Assembly (NCBI GenBank): GCA_027596945.1
Contig: JADGJH010000296.1
Coordinates: 1-21,972 of the forward strand
Direction of reading: 5' to 3'
Length of the DNA stretch: 21,972 bases
DNA from: Physocladia obscura
Lineage: Eukaryota > Chytridiomycota > Chytridiomycetes > Chytridiales > Chytriomycetaceae
In this document: piece by piece, positions 1-10,682 of the stretch
Layout of the letters: the number at the start of each line of letters is the position of its first letter
How positions within the stretch are numbered: the stretch's first letter is position 1
The notes under the pieces: model-generated
Seen by the model: only the letters and a program-made list of their open reading frames with translations
Told to the model about the DNA's origin: nothing
Database searches by the model: none
Program-made: the position numbers and the translations under genes

Positions 1-153
1 GTATAAGAATTGATAAAGTGATAGAGAAAATATAGAAGAATAAGATGTCACTTGAAGCAGGTTTTGATTGTTTTTGGTTCTTGAGTTATTGAGTTTAGAA
101 CGGCCGAAAAAATGTAAATAACAACAAAATAGAAATACCATTGTTATAAATAT
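1..153. other. Left-edge intergenic sequence
   Basis: AT-rich, without an open frame or RNA gene that I can support. It is the 5' flank of the tRNA-Tyr gene. Confidence 0.6.
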
Positions 154-237
154 CCGATAATAGCTCAGTTGGAAGAGCATCTGACTGTAATGGTACCAGT
201 TATCAGGAGGTCCCCGGTTCGAACCCGGGTTGTCGGA
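154..237 (+). tRNA. tRNA-Tyr(GTA): tRNA-Tyr (anticodon GTA) with an 11-nt intron
   Basis: A full cloverleaf can be folded. The acceptor strands 154-160 and 230-236 pair over 7 bp with one G-T wobble. The anticodon stem is 180-184 with 203-207, and the T arm 213-229 has the loop TTCGAAC. The discriminator is A237. The anticodon GTA lies at 187-189. The intron 191-201 (11 nt) follows position 37, the canonical place for nuclear tRNA introns and for eukaryotic tRNA-Tyr in particular. A run of six T at 243-248 is a typical RNA polymerase III terminator. The gene appears intact. Confidence 0.95.
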
Positions 238-242
238 CAATG

Positions 243-248
243 TTTTTT
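243..248 (+). terminator. Pol III terminator of tRNA-Tyr
   Basis: Six consecutive T residues begin five bases after the tRNA discriminator base, the usual RNA polymerase III stop signal on the coding strand. Confidence 0.75.
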
Positions 249-356
249 CTTTCGTATTTTATTTTTCAATCGGCGAGTTTGTTAGGGTGGAATGTTTCTG
301 TTTGATATTTTCTGTCTGAAGAGAAAATCTTTTTTTTTTTTACAGCTTATTTTGTT

Positions 357-3191
357 TTACCTCCTGCGAACACTTCCATTATTCACACCATCATTAACTG
401 CACTCAGCAAGGCATTTCCACTACGAACATTCTCTCTGCTGTACTCTTCATTATCCTCACCATATTCGTTTTCTTCAGCACCAATAACATTCTTCCTGGC
501 ATTCCACTGCTGTTTGCGTCCAACAACAACCCACGCCACCCATCCGCACATCCACATTTTCCCAGGACTCACAAAAACACTGAGCCAACCGTACGTCCAT
601 CCAAAAAACCCAAAGTAAACAGTCCCGAGAAGCCATAGCGTGAAAAACGCACCCGGTGCAATCTGCGCAACAGTTTTTATTACCAAGTTCACGAGATTAG
701 ATAGCAACCAGGTGGTGCTGGATGTCTGTGGTGTGAAGCGTGGCTTGACGCGCGGATGTGGTGGAGCCATATATGCAAGGAGGAGTATTAACGGAAAAAC
801 AAATGAAGTGTGTTCCCAAAGTGCTGCGTTTTTTTTTTCGTTACAAAACACATTTTAAAAAAAAAAATTATATATATATATAAATAAAAAAAGTTACCAA
901 TCTGCCAAGTGTCCAAGATTGGCACCCAGCCAGCAGTTCCACTGAACCAAATACCGTATACATAAAACAAACCAACACGATCGGACGCGTTTACTGCGCT
1001 TGGAACAAGGTTTCCAACAAACCATGGCCCAACAAGAAGATAGTGGAAATAAATGTAAAATGGAAAATAGAGTTCAAAACTTCCTGCAAAATTCATGAAT
1101 CTCAATGTCCACAGCGTTACCAATCGTTCGAAATGTAACACAACGAGCGAGTTTTTTTCATATCTCCTTGAAAGAAAGCGCATGTGCGGAGAATTTTGAG
1201 GAGTTCCTGATTCCATATTGTCTAATAAATTTGATGCTGAAAAGCTTGTGCGTAACGAAGGCTGAAATGTCAGTTTGTTAAGAATATCCAGCCGCTTGGT
1301 GTGTGCCGCACGGTATGCATTATACGAACCGTTGATGATCATATAATCAACAAAGATCTTAGGAATTAGGAGCAATGCCATTATAAACAAATGTGCAAAT
1401 AAAAAGAGTCCCTTCAACTGTATTTTTTAAATCAATTGGAGTTAACTACGACAAAATAATAATAATAGAAACTAACCAAAGCTTCAAAATTCGCTGCTAT
1501 TATCCAACCACCTAAACCACTCCCCATACCGTATTCTTTGGCTCGCTTACCATCCACTCGAAACACAATCTTCACTTTTCCAACAGTACCATCTACATCC
1601 ACGGCCTCAACTTCCATAATATGATCCTTTCCATCATCCCACTTCTTTGGTTCCCACGCACAAACATATAAGGGCACATGATTATCAGTTTCATTGATTG
1701 CACGCACATCACTCCAAGGCTTTGTTGTCCCAACAAACTGTATGCCACCAACATCCGCACTATAAACACGCCCATCAATCACCACAGTCACATTCGCAGG
1801 ATCAACAGCACCTCTCTTTGAATCAAACGCATAAATCAAAATTCGAATATGCGAGCTCTCCAATATCGCACCAACAGGTTCTCGACCAGCCCCAAGCGCG
1901 TACCGCGCATCACGCGGATTTGTAACAATAATCAACGGCGCTCGCGTCGCATTTGCATCTGGCGCGTGTACTGTATAAGAGTCTGCGGAAACAAGGGCTG
2001 GGATATTTGGAATTGCAAGAGTCGTGTCCACGATTGAAACAAGGTTGTTGTCGATCGCCACGACGCGGTACATGGCATTGTCTTTCATATCACCGAGCTC
2101 GAGTTCGAGAAACTTGGTGCGCTTGTGGAACGCGTGCATAGTGAGGCCGCCAATGAGCCTGTGGAGGTGGCCGTTCAGCCAAAGAGAAACGTGTGGAGTC
2201 AGGTCAGAGAGTGTCCGACCGTCATCGGCGGTCGCAAAAACGGTGGTGCTGGTGGGGTAGTGGGTTGTAATGAATGTATGGGCATGGTTGTTTTTGGTGC
2301 TGTTGTCAACAATGGAAGCCAAACTTGTCATATCGGTGATATCAAGGGTGCCAAAAAAGTTGATTGGACGGGACATTCCTGCAGCAGGGCATGCATCAAG
2401 GGCAGCAAAAGTATATGTTCCGAACGATTTAATATGGTCGTGGATATATCCTTGCCGCCGTGTTGCTGACATACGGCCATATTCGCTATGCTCAAAATCA
2501 ACACCAACGTTGAAACAATCATGATTTCCTGAAATTTTATTCGTGAGTACTTCCCGGAACAAACTTTATTTCAAGAAAGCTTGCCTCGTTGGTCAAAGAA
2601 AAACTCGCCATTGTTTCGCTCAATAATTTTAGATTCATTCAGAAGCTTCTGATACGCGAGCCATTCGTCAATATATTGCTCAGATATTAATTGCGACGGA
2701 GATTTCGCGTCGATCAAGTCTCCAGTGAGCAGTAAAAGATCCGGAGAGATTTTTGGTAGCTCTTTTTTCTTCGTCAGTAAGTGCGAATTGAAAATTGCAC
2801 AACAACACACCGTTTGATAGAAATGATGAAAAATGTGCAATGCCACCGTGCTTAATATATCGTGAAATATGGACGTCTGAAATTTGACTGGGGGTATTTA
2901 ATGTTATGTTGGACCAAACAGGGTTTGGACTCCTTTCAGTGTTGAAAAAAAGACGCACATGAAAGTAAAAACGTTGTCAGGCGAGTCTGAAATATGTGGC
3001 AATGCCTGCACTAATGCCGATTGCCCTCCTGTTTCAGATTCAGTTGTAACCAAAGATTGATCAATAGTTGCGCGCGATCGACGGTAAAGTCCAGTGAAAG
3101 CGTAAGTCCAGCAAAGCAGCGTTACAAACGGCAGAATCAGTGGGCGCACAGTTATCGGCAGAGTTGAAACTGGCAATCCCGAAAACAGCAT
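357..3191 (-). CDS. TMEM62: TMEM62-like transmembrane calcineurin-type metallophosphatase (6 exons, 841 aa)
   Basis: Exons on the minus strand are 3191-2959, 2887-2811, 2761-2585, 2528-1477, 1417-898 and 823-357; all phases join cleanly to 841 residues. The start is the first in-frame ATG and gives a hydrophobic N-terminal anchor (about residues 10-28). The metallophosphatase motifs appear in family order: SDVH (81-84), TGDLIDAK (116-123), RGNHD (162-166), TTHYP (250-254) and NGHLH (281-285), so the metal-binding set looks complete. A beta-rich middle follows, then several membrane helices in the C-terminal 300 residues and an acidic, Arg-ended tail. This is the architecture of TMEM62, an orphan membrane protein whose phosphatase domain is predicted to lie outside the cytosol; the substrate is unknown. 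Introns are 49-74 nt. Intron 3 (2529-2584) begins with GC instead of GT; the splice restores the conserved Gly-Asn-His. The gene is head-to-head with NDUFS4. Confidence 0.9.
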
Positions 3192-3245
3192 GAATATTAA
3201 TATTAACTGGAACTTGAATTGATTGGGAGAAGAAAAAAAAGAGAG
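3192..3245. promoter_or_regulatory. 54-bp bidirectional promoter/5'UTR space between TMEM62 and NDUFS4
   Basis: Start codons of two diverging genes lie only 54 bp apart, so the core promoters must overlap each other or the coding regions. The interval is AT-rich with an A-rich run near 3229-3240. I see no clear TATA box. Confidence 0.6.
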
Positions 3246-3933
3246 ATGCACAGGATTATTCGTTCTGCAACAAAGCAAGGCTCGGTCCGTTCATTAGTGT
3301 CGAAGCCGTCGGAAGTTGCGGCCCAGCATCTTGCTGCTGCTGCAGCTGATTCGCGTCGCCTGTTCCAAGCTGAACTCGAATCGGGTTGGTGAACGCCGAA
3401 AAACGCAAAACTCAAACATCTATGACTGCACAAATAATACTACTTAAATACTGCCAAATAAACTCAGGCGTGCCAGCATCGGTCACCAACCATCCCGTAC
3501 GCATCTACAGACCCGCAAACACGCCCACTCAGTCTGGCTCCGCGCGGCCAAACCACTGGCGCCTCGATTTTGACACCCAGGACAAGTGGGAGAATAAGTT
3601 GATTGGATGGGTTTCAAGGTGCGTGACGACTCCTGGAGAAATCTTTATTACAATGCGACTAATTTGACGCGTTATTGCTGATGACAAATCGAATTGCCCA
3701 TCCTTCTGAAAAATACAAACCAATTACTCATCATTTACCAACACAATAGTGCTGACTCAGTTCAGGCCCTATCTTTGAAATTCGCAACGAAAGAAGACGC
3801 TGTTTTATTTGCCGAGCGCCAAGGATACGAATACTGGATTGATTTACCTAAAGAAAGTCTCTCAAAGCCGAAAGTCTACGCGGACAATTTCAAATACTCT
3901 GCCAAAACTCTGCGTCTCATGAGAACAAAGTAA
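3246..3933 (+). CDS. NDUFS4: NADH:ubiquinone oxidoreductase (complex I) 18-kDa accessory subunit NDUFS4
   Basis: Exons 3246-3384, 3468-3618 and 3750-3933 (introns of 83 and 131 nt, GT-AG) give 157 residues. The N-terminus (MHRIIRSATKQGSVRSLVS...) is basic, Ser-rich and lacks acidic residues at first, as expected for a mitochondrial presequence. The ETC_C1_NDUFS4 core follows: RIYRPA, then SG, then WRLDFDTQDKWENKLIGW, then FATKEDAVLFAERQGYEYWI, and a basic C-terminus. The second splice junction restores GWVSSADS, matching the family. NDUFS4 sits on the matrix arm of respiratory complex I near the NADH-oxidising module and is needed for its stable assembly. Its presence implies this organism keeps canonical complex I, unlike budding yeast. 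An AATAAA lies at 3979-3984. Length fits the processed family size plus a presequence. Confidence 0.95.
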
Positions 3934-4048
3934 CTAGAATTAACTCTGTGACTGCTTTTTTCTTTTCTTTGGTTTCCAAATAAAGACGCGAAAAATGATT
4001 TTTTCAAGTTGATTAGCTGATTTTCAAGATTCCCCAACAACTGAAAAA

Positions 4049-6494
4049 ATGGAAAATGACAGCGACAATCATCTGCATGAGGAATTGACGGTTAAAATAC
4101 CATTAATTGTGGAAGTGCTTGTCTCAGAAGGCACAGAAGATAATGTCAACTATACAAACTCAAAAAGGGTACAGACACCAACAGAGTCAGACCAAATCCC
4201 CAAAGCAGCCACCATACCAGAAAGCACCCGATATTCTTTGTCGATAAATAGAAATCGAAGTGGGTCCCTTCAGCAAAAGTCCGAAAAAGAAGCAGATTAT
4301 GGGAACAAGCAGAACGCAACGACGCTTCCAATTCTTCTTTTCAGTGATGTTGATCACAACCATTTCACTGCAACAGATCGCTCGACTAGTGACATATCTG
4401 CTGACGTATCCCATTCGCGGTCTCCATCAACAGCAAAAATGGAAATCAAGGTCCGTGAAAAAGAAAAAGATCTACGAAAAGAAAAGGCGGAGCAGATTCG
4501 CAATTTAACTGCAAGACTCGCATCAGCAAAAAATCTCAACTTTTCATCGTCAAAAACAAAAAGTAGCACCGTGTTAAGCGCAAATTACGGCTCCAGTTTT
4601 TCAACCCAGGATTCGAATTTTGCTGGAACAGTAAATGTTCATACTCAAGATTACACCCTTCCAAGTAACACTCATTTGGATTATAAACCCCTTCTTTCAT
4701 CATCGTCTGTTCTTGACCCAAACACTAGAAATTCTCTCAATGGATTTCGAGTTGCTGGAGAAAATAGTAGCAAATCGACTCTTGACCTCCTTCATAGAGC
4801 CTCAAGTTATAAAAGCGGTTTCGTAAAACCTCAAAACGAAGCCTTTATTCGTCATGACTCATTCAAATACAGTGGGTGGAATGATAAAATGATTCCGGGA
4901 CTAGCATCATTGAATGAAGCAAGCGTAATCGAACCATGGCATGAAAATTCTCCAGAAAAATTGATTAACGATATCCAAGCCGAAAGCAGTACCAATTTGA
5001 AATTCACGCGTAAACTTCCGACAAGTCGAGCTAAAGACCAACAAATTGAGTCTGGTTCCGTGTCACTGGTTCCATATCTCGTAGTTGGTAATAATCAATC
5101 AAATATTGAACAACTACAAGAACAACAAAGAAAACTTACTGACATGACTTTCGAATCTCAGCAAAGTTTTATTCCGCGTTTAATAGGCAAAGTTGTTGAG
5201 AGATCTCAAATCGAAATAATACCATTATCTTTGGTTCAAACAGAACAGGTCAATAGCAAATATTTAATAAAAAATACTTATAGTTTAGTAAACTCACACC
5301 CATCAAGCGACATAACTTCGATTGAATCAACTGGAAAATTAAAACTACTCAGACCACAGACAGTGCCATTAAAGAAATTGAATCACTCGAATTCAACAAG
5401 AACATCTAAATCCGCGAAGACTGGCAGCATGCATAAAGTAACCCTAAAAAGGCAGGTTCAGACAAGTGATGGTCCGGGAAAAAGGGTAACTATTCTCACA
5501 CAAAAAGGATTTGGATCAGAAAGTAAGATTATTTTTGATGCTTTATATTTTGTTTTCTTAACTGAAATTTGTTACAGTTCGCAGAGACAAATCTCTGGTT
5601 TTTACAGATCCCATGACAGCAATTCTCTCAACTCACATTAACAAATTAGCCAAACGCCGAGCCAGTACTGCAATCATCTCTCAAGCATCAAATGGCCCAA
5701 ATTTACCTTCTCTTGAATCTCGTCCAATTACAACTCTCCTCAAAAATAAACTCCGTGACCCGGCAGCGCTGACTCCGAACGCATATGCCGCCATACGTCA
5801 AGCACAAGCCGATGCAACTTTAAGTGCATATTCACAGCCATTGCCAATTACAAGATATATAGAGCAAGCGCAAAAACGGCCGTCACAACACGCGCAAAAA
5901 CTTCGTGGTTTGCGTGCTCAAAGGGAGTTGACGTTGCAAGAAGCGTATTTGGGAAATCCGGCAAAGTGGTTTATCAGCAAACATGCGCAGAATGTTGTTA
6001 AAGGTGGCTGGGAGAAAAGTTTGGTGTTTGGAGGTGCTGTGCAAGGCCTTGCACCAACTTTTAATACAAGTCGGCCCTCTCATGAAGTTTATGGCAGGCT
6101 GGGACAAGTACACTGGCAAGAAAATTCGATAAGAAACGACGATGATTTTATAGAAGAAAGTGCGATCCAGATTCGAGACGGTGCAAGTGCTGCTGGAGAA
6201 ACAAGGCAGGTCTTGGATGAATTTTTGAAGAGAAATCGGATAAACAGGTTGTCTGCCGCAGTGCAAGAGAGTCAATTTGAACACCGAAGCAGTTTATCAA
6301 AGTCAAAACAAGATGCAATAAAAGAGTTGCGAAATGCAACGAACCAAATTGAAGGAAATCGCTCGCAAAGACGAGTTTCTTTGGGAGGTGGCTTCCTCTA
6401 CACTAAAAACAAACAAGCTGAAAATGAGAATCAAGTCCGCAAAGGAAAGTTTAATGAAAATGAAGAATTTGTTTTGGAAGCACAGCATAGTTGA
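4049..6494 (+). CDS. Hypothetical 796-residue low-complexity/coiled-coil protein (2 exons)
   Basis: Exons 4049-5522 and 5578-6494, with a 55-nt GT-AG intron (GTAAGA...TTACAG) that joins the two open frames in phase. I do not recognise the family. The first 490 residues are Ser/Thr/Asn-rich and probably disordered, apart from a highly charged helix at about 131-155 (KVREKEKDLRKEKAEQ). The second exon is different. It has Ala-, Gln- and Arg-rich helical segments, a better conserved-looking stretch at about residues 615-690 (with GNPAKWFISKHAQ and GWEKSLVFGGAVQG), and a basic, Gln/Asn-rich tail. There is no signal peptide or membrane span. The long shared frames and clean junction make it a real gene. 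A cytoskeletal or flagellar role would suit a zoosporic fungus but is only a guess. AATAAA at 6496-6501 overlaps the 3' end of the opposing ceramidase gene. Confidence 0.8.
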
Positions 6495-6512
6495 AAATAA
6501 AGAAACAACTTT

Positions 6513-7515
6513 TCAATCATCTTTTCCACGCTTCAAAAGCTTGCGGATTTCAATATACGTCAGTTTCGATGTAAGCACAGGGAATACGCCAAAAACCCAT
6601 CGCACATAAATGTCCTCTCTGCCCAAAGCTAAATGCCGGAGATATGTGATAAGAATTACGGACGAATAAGTTCCAAGAGCTGTTCCGAGATGCCACCATA
6701 GGTGAAATTCCAGCAAGACTCTTAATGGATAACCAATATTAACCCGAACACCTCTCAAAGTCTCGCAAAAGTTGTTATCAATCCCCCAAATAGCGAATCC
6801 GGCAAGAAAAGAAAATGCGCCATAAACATAAATTTTCCATAGATTAGAAATTTTAGTTGCATGTTGCGAATAATTGGATTTAATGTAGCTGATTTGAACT
6901 GGAGGAAGAAGGAATAATATTGCAGCAAGAATTCCATATGCAACTTCATGAAATACAGGATTATTGAGGTACAAATACATCGCAGTAACAACGGCAGCAT
7001 AAACAAATAACGCAAAAGCAAGAAGTCCATTATTTTGGTTCGACTCTGGAAAAACGCGAAGATCAGCCCAAACAAATACACAAGCTCCCTGTACCATCCA
7101 TGAGCAGAATTAAAAAAAAAAAGGAAAAAAAAGACCAAATTTACATAAATCATAGGCAGTTCATCCATCATTTGAGTTTCAAACCTGTATTATGATTTAA
7201 CTGCTGACAAATTCATCAATGTCAAGTATTCGGGGAAAAGTCCCTTTACCATAATGACCCATGAAAGAGAAAAGAACCAACTCCGATCACAATTGTTGCG
7301 TATATGGAGAGAAAGGTACGTTTTTCATTAATCCCGAGATACGTGATGGAAAAAAGTGCAATCAAACTGAAAACGACATAAAACAAGTTGCTTGTGGAGT
7401 TCCAAAACTCTGCTATGTACTTCGAGACAATGTAGTTTTCCTCACACCAGTCGAGCGTACTGGTTACTGGACCCCAATACCCGTTATTTCCTGCAGGTCT
7501 CAAGCCAAATCCCAT
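6513..7515 (-). CDS. ACER: Alkaline ceramidase, copy A (3 exons, 293 aa)
   Basis: Exons 7515-7250, 7184-7145 and 7088-6513 (introns of 65 and 56 nt). The enzyme family hydrolyses ceramide (phytoceramide or dihydroceramide in fungi) to sphingoid base and fatty acid in ER or Golgi membranes, as yeast YPC1/YDC1 and human ACER3 do. The protein has about seven hydrophobic helices. Conserved sites seen: the N-terminal STLDWCEENY (D22, W23, E25, N27) with AEFWN (E36), which form the calcium site in ACER3; FHGSL (H85) and DELPMIY (D96); and FHLWWH (H231, H235). H85, H231 and H235 correspond to the zinc-binding histidines. It is the most downstream of three tandem copies, 76 bp after copy B begins upstream of it, and its stop codon lies 18 bp from that of the opposing gene. 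Confidence 0.92.
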
Positions 7516-7591
7516 CTAAACACTTTTTTCTTCTTTTTTCATTTCATTCAGAAACTCAAACAATGTTTAATTATGATTATCAAAGAATGTC

Positions 7592-8553
7592 TTAGGCAGT
7601 TTTCTTTTGTTCACTCTTCGCAAGATCTGCAATCTGCTTTTCGTTCAAACGCGAAATTAGCACCGGGAAAATTCCACCAGCCCAGCGAAGCTCGATATCA
7701 TCGCGGCCCGTTGCCAAACAACGCATGTAAGTTACCATAACAACGGCCGCGTACGATCCGATTCCTGTTCCAACATGCCACCAAACGTGCAACTCAAAAA
7801 GAACGCGTAAGGGATATCCAACCTCTTTTCTGATAGCACGAAGTGACTCACAAATATTATTATCGACGTTCCACAGAAAAAAGCCTCCGAGATATGAAAT
7901 TATATCATACCAATAAATTTTCCAAAGTCCTTCAATTCGATTGGAATATTGCGGATAATTATTCTTGATGTGGTAAAACTGAACAGGTGGTAGAAAAGTG
8001 AGAATAGAGACTAGTAGGCCGTATGATACTTGATGAAACACTGGGTTAATAACATATAGATATGTAGCTGTGACTACAATCGAATACGCGGTGAGCGCAG
8101 CGAATAGCACATTGTTGTCTTTGTTTGTTTCAGGAAAGACTCTGAGATTCGCGAATACGAGAACGCAGGAGCAATAAATCATGGGCAGCTCGTCCATCAT
8201 TTGAGTATGGAACCTTTGAGTTTGGTTTTGGGTGCAGTTAAGTTTCAGTTCATAATAATAAAGTTTCAATGGATCATCGGTACTTACAGCAGCGATCCAT
8301 GGAAACAAAAAGAACCAAGTCCAACGATCGCAAATCCAGCCATTGACCAATATGGGCGAGATTCTGTGATTCCGAGCTTAATAAATGATCGTATGGCAAA
8401 CGCGCATAAAGCTAAATACACGGCGTTGCTTGTTGAGTTCCAGAACTCAGCTATATACTCCGAAACTATGTAATTCTCTTCACACCAATCAAGTGTGCTT
8501 GTAACGGGCCCCCAACGGCCAGTGTTTCCCGCCAGTTTCAATCCAAACCCCAT
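7592..8553 (-). CDS. ACER: Alkaline ceramidase, copy B (2 exons, 295 aa)
   Basis: Exons 8553-8288 and 8213-7592 with one 74-nt intron (GTAAGT...CAAAG). The first exon has exactly the same length (266 nt) as in copy A and the intron interrupts the same codon after FHGSL. The second intron found in copies A and C, after DELPMIY, is absent here and the frame runs through as MIYCSCVLVF. All metal-site residues are kept: STLDWCEENY, AEFWN, FHGSL, DELPMIY and LHVWWH. The start is the ATG giving MGFGLKLAGN, parallel to copy A; the open frame continues upstream but without another ATG. The C-terminus ends KKTA, a possible dilysine-type ER retrieval signal, although the lysines lie at -4 and -3, which is one place off the canonical KKXX reading only if A is the final residue, as it is. 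Confidence 0.92.
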
Positions 8554-8641
8554 TGTAATTTGACTGAAAAATAATATAGGTTCACTCAAATAGAAATGCA
8601 AAAAAAATTATCCAACTTCAATTCAGCGTATGCCCTTCCTT

Positions 8642-9697
8642 TCAAACTAATTTTGAACGATTGTTTACAGATGATAAGACAGGAAAAATACCATGAATCC
8701 AGATCAGCTGCACATCCATCCTATCCAAAGCCAACAGTCTCAAAAACACCATTAACATTACACAGGAATATCCACCCAAAGCAACAAATAGATGCCACCA
8801 AACATGAAATTCAAACAAAAATCCAAGTGGCGATCCAAAGAACTCACGTGCACTTCTCAAAAAGTCGCAATACGTATTATCAACTGTCCAAACAGCCACA
8901 CCAACAGCATAGCAAGAAATTGCGAAAATATACAATCTCCATAATGACGGAATTACTGCAGCATGTTGGCGGTATTTTCTTTGCAAATGTTTAATTTGAA
9001 TGGGAATCAGTGCGATAATCGTGAAAATAAGCAGGCCGTGGGAAAAGGCAAGGAAGGCTGGATCCTTCCAGTAAAGATAAACTGTTGTGACAAAAAGACT
9101 ATATACAATGAATGCAACTGTTAAAAGAACGCGTCTGTCGCTGCTCTCAGGGAATGTTTGAAGAAGGGAAAACACAAGGATGCATCCGTTCTGCAAGAAT
9201 TTAAGTTGTATTCAAAAGCAATTTAAAAAACCTACATAAATCATAGGCAACTCATCCAACATTTGCGCATTAAACCTTTGGTTTTTGTTTAGGATGTTTT
9301 TTTGTTTTTTTTTTCAGTTCACAAAATAGTAATCAATAATGACAATGAATATGTTATTAAATACCACATCGTTCCATGAAACATCATTGATCCGATTGCA
9401 ACAACGACCAAACTTCCGAACGCCCAATAATTGCGAGGTTCATACGCCCCAATTGCAGTTAGATTTGAGGAACCGAACCAAGCAAGTACGATAAAAGCCA
9501 GATTAGACAGACAATTCCAAAACTCTGCTACGTATTCCGTGATAACGTAGTTTTCTTCACACCAATCGAGTGTACTGGTGGTTGGCCTGAACCCTAGATT
9601 TTAGACACCGTAGTTTGAATACAAGTATATTCCCTCACCCCCAAAAGCCATCTCTTCCAGCTGTGCCACCGGGCCAAAATGAGTATCCTCCAGTCAT
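8642..9697 (-). CDS. ACER: Alkaline ceramidase, copy C (4 exons, 289 aa)
   Basis: Exons 9697-9639, 9586-9365, 9275-9236 and 9190-8642 (introns of 52, 89 and 45 nt). The last two introns occupy the same positions and phases as those of copy A. The first is unique to this copy and splits the N-terminal WGP just before STLDWCEENY. For that intron I used the AG at 9588-9587, because the upstream AG at 9595-9594 would break the frame while this one restores FWGPTTSTLDW. Conserved residues are present: STLDWCEENY, AEFWN, FHGTM, LDELPMIY and FHVWWH. The sequence is the most divergent of the three, both at the N-terminus and in the helices. The role is expected to be ceramide hydrolysis with possibly different chain or base preference; specificity cannot be read from sequence. 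Confidence 0.88.
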
Positions 9698-10682
9698 TTT
9701 TTTTTTGTTACAGTCAACTTTTGAGATCAACTTTTTGACGATTACAAAATCATTGATTTCCCGACAAAACTAAACAAGGAAACCAAGCAGAAGAGATTCG
9801 GAGATAATCGGGAGACAATATTCAACAAAAAATGACTTCAGTTCAATAAATCCATGAGTTTATTGAAGATTTTCAAACATTTGTTTTAAAATTCAGTACT
9901 AGTACCCATTCCGACACACTCATGCGGACGCTTACATAACTAATATTTGAGTGATTATAATAGTGTCAAATTCGATAAAACAGCAAAAATTACCATCAAT
10001 AATAGATTCGAAAAAGGCGTGCTTTCCATCCAACCAATGAATTTTAGACCTGAAATAGGAAATTCAGCAGTGGAAGGAATCATAGACATAAATACCTGGA
10101 CAAGCCAGCGTTGGCTATAGAAAGCATTTCCCTCATGTACTTCAAAATGAAGTTTTCGTTAATAAACTTTATTCTCAGACAGATTTTTCACTTGAGATTT
10201 TGCTTGTGTAATCTGACAGCCAGTGAGCACCACCAAATCCATGGGCGACTCTGTCGCGAGAAAGCTCCTGATTACTTGTGTTAATTAGGTGTTTTCTGCG
10301 GCCCCAGTCTGTGTTGTGAACTTTGCGGTAATGAAGATCAGCGAAAAGTGGCAGTTACTTGCGAGGCCGTCAACAAGAGAAGCGGACTATTATGGACCGA
10401 GAACATGAATCGATGACTTACCTTTGAATTAAGCATTACACCTGCTTGCATTACTTTCTGGGACACATTTTGAGAAAGAATTGAGAAATTTATGTGATGG
10501 CTTCCAGCTATGCTCTTGTCATCATAGTTCACTTATTTTGTTGTTCTTTGCCACAGATACTTCCAAGATCTTCCATGAGCGGATTACAGTTGCTTGAGCT
10601 AACGCGCGATGCCAATGGTTTCAGGTGGGCTGCTAAAAGGGAGGACGTAGATTAATGAAAGGTGCCAAAAAAAATCCACGTC
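9698..10682. other. Intergenic stretch between ceramidase C and a small + ORF
   Basis: Contains no long ORF. The minus strand has several well-formed intron signals and short open frames (separate entry). On the plus strand a short ATG frame starts at 10575 and stops at 10653-10655, in the same frame as the small gene at 10683. It may be an upstream ORF of that gene. Confidence 0.5.
9936..10532 (-). other. Possible small spliced minus-strand gene or non-coding transcript
   Basis: The minus strand shows a strong donor (AAG|GTAAGT) at 10421, a 46-nt intron 10095-10050 (GTATTT...TTTCAG) and a 54-nt intron 9993-9940 (GTAATT...ATTAG). The last two flank in-phase codons that read NAGLSRSKIHWLDGKHAFFE and then stop just after the second intron. 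Between them and the first donor, near 10325-10175, another open frame includes RDRVAHGFGGAHWLSDY. I could not join all pieces in one phase, so the exon set is unresolved, and no family is recognised. A spliced non-coding or rapidly evolving gene would look the same. Confidence 0.3.

Noticed and set aside
1698..2524. Several plus-strand ORFs of 60-114 codons within the TMEM62 region
   Set aside because: All lie opposite the conserved metallophosphatase exon and are shadow frames.
2888..2958. Reading MRLFFNTERSPNPVWSNI as the N-terminus of the TMEM62 phosphatase domain
   Set aside because: This stretch is better explained as a 71-nt intron; removing it joins VFTF directly to IQISDVHIS, as the family requires.
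5883..6284. 133-codon minus-strand ORF
   Set aside because: Antisense to the open second exon of the hypothetical gene; no family features.
9587..9638. Acceptor AG at 9595-9594 for the first intron of ceramidase C
   Set aside because: It gives the wrong phase; the AG at 9588-9587 restores the conserved WGP before STLDW.
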